Of a stretch of DNA of 9,183 bases, positions 1-7,500 are shown in pieces (position 1 is the first letter of the stretch; each line of letters opens with the position of its first letter). The notes under the pieces were generated by a model that worked only from the letters and a program-made list of their open reading frames with translations, was not told the origin of the DNA and ran no database searches. The position numbers and the translations under genes were made by a program. The stretch comes from JADJNW01 sp964523725. GTDB taxonomy: Bacteria > Bacteroidota > Bacteroidia > Chitinophagales > Saprospiraceae. The stretch spans positions 1 to 9,183 of the forward strand of contig CAZGAU010000196.1 in the NCBI GenBank assembly GCA_964523725.1. The letters are read 5' to 3'.

Positions 1-55
1 AATAAAATCAGACCTTCTTCACACCTATTTTATACGATTGTCTCCTCATAAGTTC

Positions 56-63
56 TACCTTTG
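56..63 (+). promoter_or_regulatory. Candidate Bacteroidota -7 promoter element (TAnnTTTG)
   Basis: The sequence TACCTTTG matches the TAnnTTTG -7 consensus of the Bacteroidota primary sigma factor exactly. It would place a transcription start near 70 and leave a leader of roughly 20 nt before the ATG at 89. The matching -33 TTTG/TTG box is poor: a TTG at 38-40 is closer than usual, and a T-run at 28-31 is slightly too far. The call therefore rests on one box and on its position. Confidence 0.4.
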
Positions 64-88
64 GGACATGTGACTCAAACAAATTATT

Positions 89-907
89 ATGCAAAACAAT
101 CTTTTTAATGTAAGCGGCAAAGTCGCGATCATTACAGGCGGCGCAGGAGTCCTGGGTGGTGCAATGGCTTCAGGACTGGCAGCGGCAGGCGCGAAAGTCG
201 GCATTTTGGGTAGAACAGAGGCAAAAGTCCAGCAAAAAGTGGCGGAAATACAAAAGGCTGGCGGGATAGCCATGCCATTGATAGCGGATGTTCTGAATCA
301 GGAAGAACTTGAAGCCGTCAGGGCACAAGTATTAGAACATTGGGGGCATATAGATATTTTATTGAATGTAGCCGGTGGTAACCGCGCCGGTGCTACGATT
401 GGTACCGAGCAGAATTTCTTCGATTTATCACTTGATGATTTTGACCAGGTAATAGCATTGAATTTAAAAGGTACGGTACTTCCTACATACGTTTTTGCCC
501 AGGAAATGGCGAAGCAGAGCCAGGGAAGTATTATCAATATTTCGTCCTTAACTGCCCAGCAACCTTTCACGCGCGTAGTCGGCTATGCAGCAGCGAAGGC
601 AGCGATTGACAATTTCACCAAATGGCTGGCAGTAGAAATGGCCAGCAAATATGGCGCCGGCATCCGTGTGAATGCGATCGCTCCGGGTGTCTTTATCGGT
701 GAGCAAAATCGAAATTTACTTTTGAATGAACAGCAAAACCTAACCGCTCGCGGTAAAACAATTATCGACCACACCCCAATGAAGCGCTTCGGAGAGCCGG
801 AGGAACTCGCTGGTACGGTCATCTGGCTGTGTAGCGATGCAGCTTCTTTCGTCACTGGAATTGTCGTGTTGGTAGATGGCGGATTTAGTGCATTTTCGGG
901 CGTTTAA
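89..907 (+). CDS. uxuB: SDR-family D-mannonate oxidoreductase (UxuB/YjmF type)
   Basis: This 272-residue classical short-chain dehydrogenase/reductase probably interconverts D-fructuronate and D-mannonate with a nicotinamide cofactor in the cytoplasm. Visible features are the cofactor loop TGGAGVLG (residues 16-23), NVAGG (93-97), Asn125, and the catalytic Ser153, Tyr166 and Lys170 in the YxxxK motif. The C-terminal half carries the substrate-loop segment GEQNRNLLL, and the protein ends in a VDGGFSAFSGV tail. The position upstream of uxuA, the length and the GEQN-type loop fit the SDR form of mannonate oxidoreductase known from Bacillus subtilis (YjmF). That enzyme is unrelated in sequence to Escherichia coli UxuB. 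The second beta strand ends in Gly-Arg (41-42) with no acidic residue, so NAD versus NADP preference is not settled. The ATG at 89 is the only sensible start because an in-frame TGA lies at 71-73. No Shine-Dalgarno sequence is visible; the leader is AT-rich. Another sugar-acid SDR specificity is possible. Confidence 0.85.
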   Translation: MQNNLFNVSGKVAIITGGAGVLGGAMASGLAAAGAKVGILGRTEAKVQQKVAEIQKAGGIAMPLIADVLNQEELEAVRAQVLEHWGHIDILLNVAGGNRAGATIGTEQNFFDLSLDDFDQVIALNLKGTVLPTYVFAQEMAKQSQGSIINISSLTAQQPFTRVVGYAAAKAAIDNFTKWLAVEMASKYGAGIRVNAIAPGVFIGEQNRNLLLNEQQNLTARGKTIIDHTPMKRFGEPEELAGTVIWLCSDAASFVTGIVVLVDGGFSAFSGV

Positions 908-908
908 A

Positions 909-942
909 ATAATCGAAAGTTTGACTGCTGAAAATCGATTAT
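909..942. repeat. 8-bp inverted repeat between uxuB and uxuA
   Basis: ATAATCGA (909-916) and TCGATTAT (935-942) form a perfect 8-bp inverted repeat around an 18-nt loop. The right arm also contains the palindrome AATCGATT (933-940). It begins two bases after the uxuB stop codon. No T-run follows, so it does not look like an intrinsic terminator. It could be a stabilising hairpin in an intercistronic region, an operator half-site pair, or chance in AT-rich sequence. Confidence 0.35.
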
Positions 943-1009
943 CTTAAAAATCTTGGAGTTAGAACTATGGATTTCCAGCTCTTTGACTAAAAAAATAGCT
1001 GAAGTATAT

Positions 1010-2179
1010 ATGAAAAAACTAGAACAAACCTGGCGTTGGTATGGCCCGAAAGACCTTGTGAGTCTGGCAGATGTGCGGCAGGCGGGCGCCGCAGGTGTGG
1101 TTACGGCATTGCATCATATTCCTAATGGTCAAGTTTGGAGTGAGGAAGAGATTTTAAAGCGGAAACGTGAAGTGGAAGCAGCAGGATTGCGTTGGTCGGT
1201 AGTGGAAAGTTTACCAGTTACGGAAGAGATCAAAAAACAAAGTGGCAACTGGCAACAACATATCGAAAATTACAAAATAAGCTTACGAAATCTGGGAAAG
1301 TGCGATATCCGAACAGTGACGTACAATTTCATGCCAGTGCTCGACTGGACCCGCACCGATTTAGATTACCCCTTACCTGATGGTGCTAAGGCACTGCGTT
1401 TTGAGCAGGCTGCTTTTGCAGCATTTGAGTTATTTCTTCTGAAACGCCCCAACGCCAAAGCGGGCTATTCCGAAAGTCAAATCCAAACTGCAAAAGAACG
1501 CTTGAGCCAAATGAACGGCGCAGCGAAAGAACAGCTGATAAGCAACATCATTGCCGGTCTGCCAGGTGCAGAGGAAGGCTACACACTAGCACAATTTCAG
1601 GCAGCACTTGATACATATCAAAACATCGACGCGAACAAACTTCGTCAGCATTTGATCGATTTTCTAAGTCTTGTGGTTCCCATTGCTGAAGAAGCAGGTA
1701 TCAAAATGGTGATTCACCCCGACGATCCGCCCTATCCTATTCTGGGATTGCCCAGAGTTGTCAGCACGGCAGCTGATATCGACATTTTACTTAAAGCAGT
1801 GGATAGTCCCGCCAATGGGCTTTGTTTTTGCACGGGTTCATTCGGTGTTCGGGCGGACAATGACTTACCGTCAATGGTTCGCCAATTCGCAGATCGCATT
1901 CATTTCCTGCATTTACGCAGCACGCAACGCGACGCAGCAGGTAATTTTCACGAAGCAGCTCATCTCGAAGGTAACGTTGACATGTACGCGGTCATGCGAG
2001 CCATTCTGGAGGAGCAGCAAAAACGAGCGGAGCCAATTCCTATGCGGTCCGACCACGGTCATAAAATGCTCGATGACCTCCAAAAACAAACCAATCCGGG
2101 CTACTCGGCGATCGGTCGCTTGCGGGGGCTGGCGGAGTTGCGGGGTTTAGAGTTGGGTATTTTGAAAAGTTTATTTTGA
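1010..2179 (+). CDS. uxuA: Mannonate dehydratase
   Basis: UxuA dehydrates D-mannonate to 2-keto-3-deoxy-D-gluconate in hexuronate (glucuronate/galacturonate) breakdown, using Mn2+ or Fe2+. The protein is 389 residues, close to the E. coli enzyme, and matches it along its whole length. Hallmark segments are EQTWRWYGP (5-13), VTALHHIPNG (31-40), NFMPVLDWTRTD (106-117), IAGLPGAEEGYTL (181-193), HPDDPP (236-241), CTGSFGVRADND (274-285), HLRS (301-304) and the terminal NPGYSAIGR (362-370). The four metal ligands of the family correspond to His236, Cys274, His301 and Asp348, and their spacing agrees. The start is set at the ATG at 1010, because the conserved N-terminus begins there. The open frame extends back to a TTG at 953 but adds 19 unconserved residues. 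It lies 102 bp after the SDR gene with no clear promoter between, so cotranscription is likely. One oddity is Ser347, where E. coli UxuA has Pro (RPDHGH). Confidence 0.96.
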   Translation: MKKLEQTWRWYGPKDLVSLADVRQAGAAGVVTALHHIPNGQVWSEEEILKRKREVEAAGLRWSVVESLPVTEEIKKQSGNWQQHIENYKISLRNLGKCDIRTVTYNFMPVLDWTRTDLDYPLPDGAKALRFEQAAFAAFELFLLKRPNAKAGYSESQIQTAKERLSQMNGAAKEQLISNIIAGLPGAEEGYTLAQFQAALDTYQNIDANKLRQHLIDFLSLVVPIAEEAGIKMVIHPDDPPYPILGLPRVVSTAADIDILLKAVDSPANGLCFCTGSFGVRADNDLPSMVRQFADRIHFLHLRSTQRDAAGNFHEAAHLEGNVDMYAVMRAILEEQQKRAEPIPMRSDHGHKMLDDLQKQTNPGYSAIGRLRGLAELRGLELGILKSLF

Positions 2180-2329
2180 ATTTTTATCACAGGGCCAAAA
2201 TAGGGAGTTACACTTCAATATGACATAGTCTAATTATCCCGCACACAAAAATCTTTATAAATTTGATCTGCGACTATTAAATCACCAAAGCAGAATCACA
2301 TCTTGACTGCTTTAATAGACTATAATAAC
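2180..2329. other. Convergent intergenic region
   Basis: This 150-bp AT-rich gap separates the 3' ends of uxuA (plus strand) and the 713-residue protein gene (minus strand). No gene, tRNA or strong terminator is visible. The only structures are a weak hairpin near its right end and a distant 8-bp inverted repeat, ATAGTCTA (2225-2232) with TAGACTAT (2316-2323), whose arms are 83 bp apart. Confidence 0.6.
2287..2313. terminator. Weak hairpin, possible terminator
   Basis: AAAGCAG (2287-2293) pairs with CTGCTTT (2307-2313) around a 13-nt loop. The stem is 7 bp with three G:C pairs. No long T-run follows on either strand. As a terminator for either converging operon it would be poor, but it is the best candidate in this junction. 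Confidence 0.2.
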
Positions 2330-4471
2330 TTAATTTCCTTTTTTAAATCGGATGCGCTCCACGCCCTCTGTCATTTCAATTGCAAAAAAGGCCGAATCTA
2401 TGACATTCCAGGAAAGTTTAGCTTTTATACGATTTGCCAAATCTGCAATATCCAATACTCGGGATGCGGAATCATCTTTCCGAAATTTAAGAGGGGAAAT
2501 ACTTGCATCAGGTAATGGATCGCCTGCTCGGTTTTTGAGCTGCTTAAAATATGTTTCCTTAGCATCAATAGTTCTATCTAATCCAAAATGTAATGTTTCG
2601 GGTTTTTGATACATATCTACTTCTTCGATCATACCTTCAAATATGCAAAGCAGTACATTATCGGAAAGTTTTTCCCTGCGTATTAATTTATTTTTGAGCT
2701 GAACCTGATAACTATTACCAATTTTGCGGATGGCGTATTGTTCGTCTTTGTCCAGAATATGCACGAGCCATTGCTCATTGTCTATTTCGGTAACGGCCGT
2801 AAGTTGTTGGGTTTTAAAATCGGTTTTTAAAGCTATTTGCAATTGCGCATCAGTTTTTGCAGCATTATTAAGCACCGTTATAGTCGCTTGACTCAAAGAA
2901 ACTACACTTTGAGGCTGATAAGCATCCACGTGAAAGTCGCGATAACCAGATACTACTGCGGATCGCATGATAAACCCGCTCAAAAGACTGAAAGGGTTTT
3001 GAGCGGGGTTAGGGGCAGCGTCGTCGTCAGGGTTATGGTGTTTTTGATCTTGATTTAAATCATCACCAACTATTCTTCCTACACTGAAAGCACCATCCAA
3101 CATACATTCTACCCATTCATTATCAATCACAAAAAAACGAATCGATTCTACGGGCAACATACGGGCATCTGGCACCAGATAATTAAAAGGAACGCCTTTG
3201 AGTAAACTTAGATTTTGAAACCATTTACGCACTTGAGTTGGAATCTCTAGGGTTTTGTCTCTATCCTCAAACAAGCCTTGAGCAGGTAAATGCGAGTGCG
3301 CAAGTTGTAACTCTGCCATTTTGCTTTTCTGGGCGTGGCTGCACTTCCAATTATACAAACTTACAGAAACAGCTTTGCTTTGTAAAACGAGCATGCGTCC
3401 CAATTCCCAGGCAGCTGCATAGGAAACATCAAACATACCATTTCTCGAATCAAATCGAAGCAGCGCGTCGGAAGCCAGTACGGGTAGTACATCCGCGTGA
3501 TTTGGATTAATGCCAGAGGCAAGCGGGCTGTGATACCAGGAAACACTTTTATCACCATTACGCATTAAATGATGAAGGGGTACATAGCCTAATGAAAGGA
3601 GATTATCGGCACTAGGGTGGTTAACACTGGGTAAACGTAAATTGTGACCACTTGGGGACCCAGCTTCTGTATTTAAATTTTCTAATAGCCCTGAAAAACT
3701 TTGTTTTGGGTTGATGCAAGCAAATTGCCAGCTATATAAGCTTATCAATCTCACGGTATCTGAAGGGTTTGCCCCTTGATAATCAAAAGTATTGCCACTA
3801 AAGCGATTTTCAAGGGAAACTAGATGCACTTTACTAATGCCTTCCTTCATGGGCAAGCGGTTAGCAATTATGACCGCATATTCGCCTCCGCTCATTTTTC
3901 CATGTGCATCAAAGCCCTGACGCACATGGGCGAGGTATTCCAAATCATCCTTTGAAGGCAATATCTTTTCTAGTAATTCTTTTTTTACATCAATGATAAT
4001 CAACTGATCACTATCCTGCTGCCCAACTTCATTGTCAATGGCTGGAAAACGCTTTGCTGTAGCTTCTTGTTTTAATTGTAAAAAACTGATAACCTGTGGC
4101 TTAGGCAAATTATCTATGCTGTCAAAAACAAGAAGTGCTAGCCATGGAATGTTTTCACTTGTGCCATCGGTCTTTCGTTCCCAAGGCAGGGTACTACGCT
4201 TCAATACAATATGAGGTAATACATTTTCATGGTCACCAAGACTATTGTCAGGCGGAAATACCGTATGTACCTCCTGCGGCTGTAATCCAAAACGCGTACC
4301 CGAAATCTGAAAATGTTTGCGCTTTGTTCCTGCTATAATGCGCGGAATTCCAGCCGTACTGAGTCCAGGTGTCACTTCGATATAATAAACACCATCTTCC
4401 AATGCTGGCCGGTGATAAGCGACAAACTGGATTTGGTTGGGCAAAGTGGAGAACGGAAGTTGGTCAGACAT
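2330..4471 (-). CDS. Uncharacterised 713-residue protein paired with the DUF6603 protein
   Basis: I cannot assign a function. The protein is soluble-looking and 713 residues long, with no signal peptide, no transmembrane helix and no recognised catalytic motif. Numbered from the chosen ATG, its most family-like segments are: an N-terminal strand-rich part with YYIEVTPGLS (29-38); VLPHIVLKRSTLPWER (84-99) then IPWLALLVFD (108-117); VSWYHSPLASG (310-320); AAWELGRMLVLQSKAVSVSLYNWK (352-375, two adjoining motifs); VPFNYLVPDARMLP (427-440) and IRFFVIDNEWVECMLDGAFS (444-463); a charged low-complexity linker (about 470-492); GFIMRSAVVSGYRDFHV (499-515); and a C-terminal FAIEMTEGVERIRF (696-709). From memory these resemble motifs in unannotated proteins of other bacteria, but I cannot name a family. 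The ATG at 4471 is preferred over in-frame TTG codons up to 4495. The leader is AT-rich with no Shine-Dalgarno sequence. The gene follows the DUF6603 gene after 40 bp, so an operon and a joint role are likely. Confidence 0.85.
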   Translation of the reverse strand: MSDQLPFSTLPNQIQFVAYHRPALEDGVYYIEVTPGLSTAGIPRIIAGTKRKHFQISGTRFGLQPQEVHTVFPPDNSLGDHENVLPHIVLKRSTLPWERKTDGTSENIPWLALLVFDSIDNLPKPQVISFLQLKQEATAKRFPAIDNEVGQQDSDQLIIIDVKKELLEKILPSKDDLEYLAHVRQGFDAHGKMSGGEYAVIIANRLPMKEGISKVHLVSLENRFSGNTFDYQGANPSDTVRLISLYSWQFACINPKQSFSGLLENLNTEAGSPSGHNLRLPSVNHPSADNLLSLGYVPLHHLMRNGDKSVSWYHSPLASGINPNHADVLPVLASDALLRFDSRNGMFDVSYAAAWELGRMLVLQSKAVSVSLYNWKCSHAQKSKMAELQLAHSHLPAQGLFEDRDKTLEIPTQVRKWFQNLSLLKGVPFNYLVPDARMLPVESIRFFVIDNEWVECMLDGAFSVGRIVGDDLNQDQKHHNPDDDAAPNPAQNPFSLLSGFIMRSAVVSGYRDFHVDAYQPQSVVSLSQATITVLNNAAKTDAQLQIALKTDFKTQQLTAVTEIDNEQWLVHILDKDEQYAIRKIGNSYQVQLKNKLIRREKLSDNVLLCIFEGMIEEVDMYQKPETLHFGLDRTIDAKETYFKQLKNRAGDPLPDASISPLKFRKDDSASRVLDIADLANRIKAKLSWNVIDSAFFAIEMTEGVERIRFKKGN
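2993..3064 (-). other. Low-complexity Asp/Asn/Pro/His linker in the 713-residue protein
   Basis: About 24 codons encode a segment rich in Asp, Asn, Gln, Pro and His, including HHNPDDDAAPNPAQNP. It separates the WVECMLDGAFSVGR motif from the GFIMRSAVVSGYRDF motif. It is probably a disordered surface loop or an interdomain hinge. The reading frame stays intact through it, so it is not a frameshift scar. Confidence 0.55.
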
Positions 4472-4511
4472 ATAATAATGATTTATTAACAACAAAGGAT
4501 TATATCGGCGA
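4472..4511 (-). other. 40-bp intercistronic gap of the two-gene unit
   Basis: This gap lies between the TGA stop of the DUF6603 gene and the ATG of the downstream gene. On the coding strand it is AT-rich, with a TAATAA..TTATTAT stretch right before the ATG. It has no exact TAnnTTTG box, no Shine-Dalgarno sequence and no terminator. This favours one transcript with leaderless-like or A/T-rich-leader initiation typical of Bacteroidota. Confidence 0.5.
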
Positions 4512-7500
4512 TCAACTCGAAAATTGAGGTGTCATAGTTAATTCATCTATAAAGGTATCTGTCAAGTGTACATCAGTGGCAGTAGAAAATCCAAGCGCAT
4601 TCAATAAGGTATCGCGTTGATTATTGATCAACAAGTGCTTTTTCAATTGTGCTTTCCAATCGCTGACATCTTGTGGCTGAAATCGTGGCAATTCTTTTAG
4701 TTGTATATAATTATTGACAGAAGTGGGTGTAAACTGAAATTTGTGTACATCAATAGGATTGGGTTTATCAGTTGGTTCCTTTTCCTGCTTGTTCAGTTTA
4801 ATACGATAGCCGGTCAGGGCAGCTTCGATAAATTTTTGCCCATTCAGACTAGGGCTTACAGACGTACCCCACATACCCGTCGGCATATTTTTCAAAATTG
4901 GCTCAAACTTAAACGCGGCGCGCACATCAGCATCCGGTATATTCGGATTATTCGATTTCTTTTTGATATTAATCTGCAAACTAGAGTCCACCTGCTCACT
5001 CTTTAAATCCATTGGTGCAATACCAAACGTTTTATTCCCCTCGCTACTCACACCTCGCTTAATGGGGATCAAGGTATTTATTTCAAATTCAAAGTTTTTA
5101 ACATCAACAATCCAGTCAACGCCGCTGGCAATATCGGGCTGCATTTTGATGCCATTGATAAGGGAAATACTAGCCATATCCTCATCGGAAGCAGGCAGAA
5201 AAGAAGTACGGAAAGTTGTCCAATCAATCGGGGTTGGGGCTTGAGAAGCTCCTGAACCAAAAGTCACATCAAATGTAATAATCCACAATTTTACATGGGC
5301 AGTTCCACTGAAATCGGGTCCCCAGATATGCAAATCGGCACCTACATCCACCGAAATAGTATGAGTTCCAAAAAAACTGAAGGTGTAAGCCACGCCCATA
5401 TCTACGTAAATTCGAGCTTCGTAATGATAAGGCTTCCAGGCAATTATAAAATCAGCACCGATGATGAACCAAGCTTTTAGATTACCATCCAACCACAGCG
5501 CCTCTAATCGCCCACCTGCCATTATTGCAGATGAAGTGAGCGCAAAATAAGCTTCCCCTTTCAGGCTTAGTTGATTGGTTACCTGCCAGTTGAAACCCAA
5601 GCGCGGCACTTTAGGGTAGTGTGCCGGTACTTGATAACTTGGGTGATAGCCTCCAACGGTAATGACAAAATCACCTTTGTGCACGCCTTCAAACCAACTG
5701 TAAAAAGCAAAACCGCCCGTCAAATGGCATTTGCGCGACAGCAAAAAAGAAGCTGCTGTTAATTGTGCTTCTACCCCTAGAAATCCATCATCGGGTATGA
5801 AACTAACTTTAATAGCCATTTGTACTTCTGCCAGCGGATCAATTGTCTGACCAGCTTCAGGTGTAGGGACAACCAAAGTGGATAGTCCAAGGAGATCCAT
5901 TTCAAACTGATTGCCAAATGCAATGGTTAACAGCGCAAAAGAATCTATTAACTTAAAAGAATTGAACTTGATGCCAACTGCCAGAAAATATTGCCCCGTT
6001 TCAGGTGGTATATAGTTTTGGATTTTTGTCAGCTCTCCAAGAAGCGCATTGCGTTGTCCAGCGCCAGTGGGAATAGGGCTTACACCATTTACTGCTTCGG
6101 AAACAAGTGGAAAGTTTGCGACCTGATCAATAGCTGGAATCCGCAACCGTCGATTGTAGCCAAACCCAGCAGCCAGCCCCGTCACAAAAAAGAACGCAGG
6201 ACCTCCAAGTGGATAGTCCAACACTGCATAAATAAACATGGATTTGTGCCCATCCTTCAACTCCGCATAAGAACCAATGGCAGCAAGCGTTAACGCTTTT
6301 GTTTTTATAATTGCTGTACCGGCATATTCAAAATCGCCGAAACGTAAAAATGCACCACCGATTTCCAAGGGCCCGCGCTTGAAGTCAATCCCCAAACCAT
6401 TGAGTCGGAAAACCGGATCAAATTTTTTGAGGGAAGATCCCGCCGATAAACCTTGCAGTGCAATCGTCAACCCCACTGCGGTAAGCGACGCATCCAGCAA
6501 AAACCATAATTCCCCTTTCTCATACTGCACGCCAATTCGTTCAAAATAAATAGGACCAACTTGCTTTTGCAGCGTGAACCACTTCGCTTTGTCCGGCGAG
6601 GTCGGTGGCGTAACATTTTGATTAGGTGAAGGATTGATCCCAGCAGGCGGTGTATTACTACCAGCAATAGGCAATGCAATAGGCTGCTCAAAACCCCCCA
6701 AATTTAATTTGCCATCAATGCTCAATCCCTCATTCAAGTCGCGCACCAGCATTGGCGTAACTTCCGGTGGTAAGAGCTGTTGGTTCGCCCAAGTTTGTAC
6801 CTCCTTTTGCGCTATTGGGGCATTCGCCAAAATGAATTGCAGATTATCTACGCCAACGCTTTTATCTGGTGGAAATTCCTTACCCACTAAGGGCAATTTA
6901 GACAAATTCAGACTTGCACTAATATCTAATGCAAAAAGGAATTTAGTAGGTACATTCGGCTTTTTTTCAAAAACAAGAATAATATCCTTCAAATCAACCG
7001 TCAGGTCAACCGGAATATCAGCAATATCATCCGAAAAATGAGCAAGGAGCGCTTTTAGACTGATATTAGAAGAACCGCCCTTATGTATGTAAGTGGCAGC
7101 AAATAACGTAGAATCAGAATCTTGGATAAAATGAAGGTCAAATTGAAGCGTACCAAGGGTATCGAATGGACCGACTGAAATCTGTCCACCAAAGTCTTTT
7201 TTATAGCTTATGTCTTGCTTTATAACATTAATATTCAATAAAATGGCTACATTTTTGCCTTCCACCAGAAAATCTCCCTCACACCCAAAAATAAAATGCT
7301 TGGTTTGCGTGTCAAATGATACGTTAATATTTTTAATAGAAAATGTTTGGAGTGGTTCTGGCAAAGATTTTTCTGTATTAAACTTTTTTTGCAATTCTTC
7401 CAAAAATATTCCAATAGGAATTTCCTCTCCAGCCCCTGTATTTCCTGAAAATATCCAGCCTCCACCTGCACTAGGAACCGCTGCTCTTGCCAGGAAGGAA

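Noticed and set aside
298..855. Minus-strand open frames of about 90 codons opposite the SDR gene
   Set aside because: They are antisense shadows of a clear SDR gene with intact catalytic motifs.
967..990. Seven-codon open frame (ATG at 967 to TAA) upstream of uxuA as a leader peptide
   Set aside because: It is too short and has no ribosome site or attenuator hairpin that would give it a role.
953..1009. TTG-initiated 19-residue N-terminal extension of UxuA
   Set aside because: Conserved UxuA sequence begins at the ATG at 1010 (MKKLEQTWRWYG). The extension has no family match and includes the intercistronic region.
2225..2323. Inverted repeat ATAGTCTA / TAGACTAT flanking the convergent junction
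   Set aside because: The arms are only 8 bp, AT-rich and 83 bp apart. Nothing suggests a mobile element or attachment site; chance is likely.
4472..4495. TTG starts upstream of the 713-residue protein
   Set aside because: They would add LINHYY-type residues encoded by the AT-rich leader. The ATG at 4471 is a better start in a normal position.
6634..7041. 135-codon plus-strand open frame inside the DUF6603 gene
   Set aside because: It lies wholly antisense to a long conserved coding frame, and its translation is low-complexity and Ser/Lys/Thr-rich with no family features. It is a shadow frame.
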